A DNA stretch of 51,890 bases from positions 213,429 to 265,318 of the forward strand of contig NW_003123425.1 in NCBI RefSeq assembly GCF_000003605.2, read 5' to 3'. Source of the DNA: Saccoglossus kowalevskii. Its lineage: Eukaryota; Hemichordata; Enteropneusta; Harrimaniidae. Below the pieces are notes generated by a model that was not told the origin of the DNA, did no database searches, and saw nothing but the letters and a program-made list of their open reading frames with translations. The position numbers and the translations under genes were made by a program. Shown one piece after another: positions 48,671-51,890 of this stretch. The first letter of the stretch is position 1; each line of letters begins with the position of its first letter.

Positions 48671-48676
48671 AATAAA
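48671..48676 (+). terminator. Candidate polyadenylation signal for gene R
   Basis: AATAAA occurs about 650 bases after the stop codon of gene R, inside the right inverted-repeat arm; another AATAAA lies near 48705. No closer canonical signal was seen between 48019 and 48446. The assignment is tentative. Confidence 0.35.
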
Positions 48677-48832
48677 ATTATTTGTTTCCATTTTGTTTAT
48701 TGCAATAAACAGTTGGATGATTAAACCTGATGAATGTTGGTTATATGTGGTAAATAGAACCACTATTTTGAAATATAAGGGCATGATGGATTATAACTCA
48801 AGTCCTGTAGTTGAAAACTAAACTGAACTAAC

Positions 48833-48995
48833 CTCCATGTGCACAACATATTTCCTTGATGTTTTCTCCATCGGTTTTAAAGGCATATCGTCCAAATATA
48901 CCGACATTGGATGTCTCTCTTATATTGACTATTTCGAGTTTCAGTAAAGCCGCCAACTTGTAGAAAGACACGCCATCCCCTGCATTGAATCCTAC
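48833..48995 (-). pseudogene. Antisense copy of NIDO exon 9
   Basis: On the minus strand this 163-nt block is open and flanked by GATCAG (acceptor) and GTTAGT (donor), exactly as gene R exon 9. It reads VGFNAGDGVSFYKLAALLKL, then EIVNIRETSNVGIFGRYAF and ENIKEICCAHG. It differs from exon 9 by a few substitutions (for example SMKP to LLKL, GIL to GIF, NIEEMC to NIKEIC). No lectin exon follows it downstream on the minus strand within its arm, where the loop presents the lectin exons in the opposite orientation. It is therefore an isolated exon copy. Confidence 0.88.
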
Positions 48996-49399
48996 CTGAT
49001 CATAATGAAGTATAGTAATTCGATACGAGAAGCATAATTACATGAGCTATTATCAAATCTGACATAGGATATTAATTATAATAAATTTGGTTGCTTCTAT
49101 GAGCTCAACAGAAACTGCAGACATAGTTTTATTCGCTTAGGCTGACCTGAATATGTACAGCAATTTTATTTTAGCGCTGTGGTTACATCGTTCAACCAGT
49201 TAACTTTTTAATGCATATACACAGTGTTGTGCATTGTGTGTGCATACTTTATAAATATAACGTATACCAAACGATAGTTATTATATAATTTTAAAGAAAT
49301 ATGACAAATATTTAAATATAATCTGCCCTCATCTTCCGCCTATATAACCTCATCACGAAATTAAAGTCAGTGTTAAGTGATTGTGTCTCAAACACTGTT

Positions 49400-49436
49400 T
49401 ACCATCCGTTATCAACACAGTCTGGAAAGTATTTCT
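49400..49436 (-). pseudogene. Antisense truncated copy of NIDO exon 8
   Basis: The minus strand reads the acceptor TTTTAG and then AGAAATACTTTCCAGACTGT and GTTGATAACGGATGGT, the first 36 or so bases of gene R exon 8. The remaining about 85 bases of the exon, its donor and part of the next intron are missing, replaced by a short unrelated stretch before homology resumes at TAACACTGACTTTAAT (about 49361-49376). Confidence 0.85.
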
Positions 49437-49931
49437 CTAAAATGAAAATAAGAATATTCATTGCTCGCACTGTAGAAGTTTAGATTTCATCTAATGCAAT
49501 CTTCTATGCCTGCGCATGTGTATACCCATGAGCCTTTGCGTTTTAACGTGTGCTATTATCATCACTTTGAAGTTACATTTCTATCGCAATTCACAAAAAA
49601 ACAATGGAATATCGAACTGCCAACACAGATTATGGACAGCTATTCTGTCTCGTTCCTCAACACGCCAAATTTATCTGGTCCAGGATCAGTTTTTTACTAC
49701 TACTACTACTACTCGGAGGGGTCGGACGTGTCGTGCAGTCGCTCCGTCTATCAGTTGTTTGCAGTAGTCACTGGAAGTCCTTGGGACCTCAGATCTTGTA
49801 AATACGTTTTACTTGTTTTTTGTACATATTGCTGGGTTCATTTTGGTTTCGTTTTAGTCTTTATAACCAGCGGATTGCTGGATTATCGTGTCTTTATGGG
49901 TTAGTTGTGCGTGTGGTTGGTGGTCGACAAG

Positions 49932-51416
49932 ATGGCGGCCACTGAAAAAAGGCCACGTAACGCAAATTCTAACTTAACACGTAATCATGCCATCAGGTGT
50001 GAAAATGTTGAAGGTGTTTCAGTGAACGCATATGTTGAGGCTGTCGCCGATTTAGTCGGCGCTGATAATATTGTGGCTGCTTCACGCATGAACAAGTCTG
50101 TTGTCATTTTCCTTGCTCATGTGTCATGGATTGACGTGGTGACAGTACAAGGCATCAATCGGTGATCTTCATATCACCGTTGAACCAATGGTTAGATCTT
50201 CAACAAAAATTGTGTTGTCTAATGTTCCACCTTTCCTACCTGATGAACTCATTGTCAACTCACTGTCTGTATATGGTCGCGTTGTCAGTGGTGTTAGGGC
50301 AATCCCACTCGGGTGCAAACGATCAACTCTGAAGCACGTCAAATCGTTTAGAAGGCAAGTGTATGTATACCGTAACAATATTGACATCAATGGTTTATTA
50401 CCTATAACATATGACGGTTTTGCGTACAACATATATGTTTCCACTGACGAGCTACAGTGTTTTTCTTGCAAAAAACACTGACATATTCGTAGAAACTGTC
50501 CAGGCATTCTGCCCATTGTTACGCAAATTAACACCAACACAACAGGTAGCAATGATAGCGAAAAACATAGAGAAAATGTCACCACTGTAAACAATGATGA
50601 AATCACAGAGAACAATAGTAGTAATGACAATGACGATGCAATGGACACTCAAACAGAAAATGCAACGATTCACACCAATGACACTAAACACAATGAAAAT
50701 GAACAACTGATAACAGATTCAATTACCATTGAAAAAACCGTCACAGATAAAGTTAATGTAGAAAGTAATATTTGTATTGATGAAGTGAGGGTACGAACCC
50801 CTCCTTCAACCACTCGTGATACACTGTGTACCACGAGTCATCACTCACAATCACATTCAGTGATAGCTGAAGGCGAAAACAATCAGTCACCCAGGCATAC
50901 AATGCAACACGTATATGCCAACGTGACGGTGGTAAATCCCGCACCCCCCATTGTAGAGAATCCTGACGCCCCTGATGATTCTCCACTGCCACCCTTTCCG
51001 CCAACCCCAGTTTTAGAGTTTAGCCAAGACTACTCTCCAGGTTCTATGATTGATGAATCGCAAGATTTATTTTCAAGTTCACCAGTAAGTGAAAGCACTG
51101 CAGGCATCGAAAAACCAGTGAGTGTGAAGACGATGACAACGTTTCCGTCATGTCAAACACACCAAGTTTAAATGAACAAATTAAATCCCTATCAAACACA
51201 TCTATTGAAGAATACCAAGTGGACACAGTGCACTCAAAAGTATTCATTTCAAAATGTTTCGAGTTTTATCCAGACCTCAAAGTTCTGGCTAAATGTCTGA
51301 TAACTTACATAAACTCGACAAAACTCACAACATCTCAAAAAGCACGCATTCTAAAACTGGTAAATAAAATAAAACTACATATCAAAACTACGGGTAACTT
51401 CACTGCCGAATTCTAA
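49932..51416 (+). pseudogene. LINE ORF1 with zinc knuckle, broken
   Basis: The start ATGGCGGCCACTG is followed by RPRNANSNLTRNHAIRCENV and VSVNAYVEAVADLVGADNI. A frameshift near 50150-50165 moves reading to another frame (HITVEPMVRSSTKIVLSNVP, PDELIVNSLSVYGRVV). A zinc knuckle C-x2-C-x4-H-x4-C lies at 50458-50499, but a TGA (50479-50481) stands where the family has Gly. The same frame then continues through an Asn/Thr/Asp-rich and Pro-rich tail to 51171. A second frame change near 51130 restores a helical C-terminal segment ending NFTAEF at 51413. The protein would be an RNA-binding partner of the LINE; this copy cannot make it whole. Confidence 0.82.
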
Positions 51417-51430
51417 TATATTCCGTAACC

Positions 51431-51890
51431 ATGGCAGCATCTCTTTCAGCAACTACACTGAATGCCAACGGGTGTCGTGACGCATTCAAAAGAAACCAGG
51501 TGTTTGATTTTTTAAAGCGTAATCACAACGCTTATTTACATTTATTACAGGAAACACACACACTCGCTCAAGATGAAAACACGTGGAAAGTGATTTGGCG
51601 CGGCAGGTGTCTGTTTTCGCATTGCACTACTAAGCAGGCTGGTATAGCTATTTTATTTAAGCCAAATTGCAAAGTAAACATTATTTCCTGCAAGGAAATA
51701 GTACCTGGGCGCCTTTTACATGCCAATGTTAACATTAATAACAACCCGATTCATATAATCAATGTGTATTCACCCACTAATGGTAATGAGCGTATGGAAT
51801 ACTTTAAAGTACTGAAGCACCATCTCAATACTTTGAATGGGGACCCCATACTAATGGGAGGGGACTTCAATTGCACGATTGACCCACATC
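51431..51890 (+). CDS. LINE ORF2, N-terminal endonuclease domain (partial)
   Basis: An uninterrupted frame of 153 codons starts at ATG 51431 (AACCATGG context) and runs off the window. It is the exonuclease-endonuclease-phosphatase type nuclease that nicks target DNA for target-primed reverse transcription. Visible catalytic segments are LNANG (Asn11), LLQETH (Glu41), INVYSPT (residues 110-116) and GGDFN (Asp145, Asn147), spaced as in L1 endonucleases. The RT domain should follow outside the window. Because ORF1 is broken, the copy is probably not autonomous, although this part of ORF2 is open. Confidence 0.9.
   Translation, partial: MAASLSATTLNANGCRDAFKRNQVFDFLKRNHNAYLHLLQETHTLAQDENTWKVIWRGRCLFSHCTTKQAGIAILFKPNCKVNIISCKEIVPGRLLHANVNINNNPIHIINVYSPTNGNERMEYFKVLKHHLNTLNGDPILMGGDFNCTIDPH

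Larger units (their letters stand above)
48447..49716 (-). repeat. Inverted repeat, right arm
   Basis: This is the reverse-complement partner of 44986-46492. It begins ATCAAGAATAGCATTGTCTT and ends in a (TAC)n run at about 49693-49716, beyond which a LINE begins. It lies directly downstream of gene R on the opposite strand and carries copies of exons 8 (truncated) and 9 (intact). Confidence 0.9.
49717..51890 (+). mobile_element. Tx1/L1-like LINE, 5' part, cut by the window edge
   Basis: The element begins close to 49717, right after a (TAC)n run that ends the inverted-repeat arm. A 5' leader of about 215 bases with higher GC content precedes ORF1 (ATG at 49932, GACAAGATGGCGG context). ORF2 starts at 51431 and is still open at the window end. 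ORF1 is broken by two frameshifts and a nonsense codon, but divergence is modest, so this is the youngest LINE in the window. It has the two-ORF layout with a CCHC ORF1 and an apurinic-type endonuclease seen in L1/Tx1 elements. Confidence 0.88.

Noticed and set aside
50169-50648. A 159-codon minus-strand frame
   Set aside because: It is the antisense of LINE ORF1.

Overview
This is AT-rich, intron-containing animal DNA, most likely from an aquatic invertebrate. The evidence is GT-AG introns, Tx1/L1-like LINEs, a Penelope-like element, a Ty3/gypsy scrap, MITE-like and minisatellite repeats, and a 183-base assembly gap. There are no operons or bacterial signals. The species cannot be named from the sequence. 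Exon boundaries were predicted by eye from splice sites, phase and comparison of the two paralogues; no transcript data were available.

The centre of the window is a head-to-head pair of paralogous multi-exon genes that the sequence supports well. Gene L runs on the minus strand from about 23502 down to 16.6 kb. Gene R runs on the plus strand from 32887 to 48019. Both encode the same predicted secreted architecture: a signal peptide split over two tiny exons (33 and 40 nt in each gene), an N-terminal domain of about 95 residues that I do not recognise, a low-complexity linker (Asp-rich in L, Tyr-rich in R), a nidogen-like NIDO domain over four exons, and a C-type lectin domain over two exons. 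The 12 predicted exons of gene R add up to exactly 573 codons including stop. Gene L has the same exon order and phases except at exon 4, where an in-frame TGA appears and no good donor is visible. The lectin binding-site motifs differ: QPN/WDD in R against EPN/WND in L, and L also lacks 11 residues just before EPN.

The lectin exons and stop codon of gene R lie in the roughly 1.95 kb loop of a large inverted repeat (arms 44986-46492 and 48447-49716). The second arm carries an intact antisense copy of NIDO exon 9 and a truncated copy of exon 8, the remains of a third, inverted gene segment.

Mobile-element layers, left to right: a Ty3/gypsy pol scrap (2143-2337, minus); a decayed Tx1/L1-like ORF2 (2440-4543); diverged tandem and dispersed repeats (8.1-9.9 kb, 12.8-13.5 kb, 14.5-14.8 kb, 27.6-28.4 kb); a MITE-like element (11.39-11.65 kb); a LINE tail in a gene L intron (21.6 kb); a decayed Penelope-like element with RT and GIY-YIG remnants between the two genes (30.2-31.7 kb); a decayed Tx1/L1-like LINE in gene R intron 2 (33.7-37.3 kb); and a younger Tx1/L1-like LINE from about 49.72 kb to the window edge, with a broken ORF1 and an open endonuclease. 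The remaining sequence is AT-rich non-coding DNA in which I see no supported gene.
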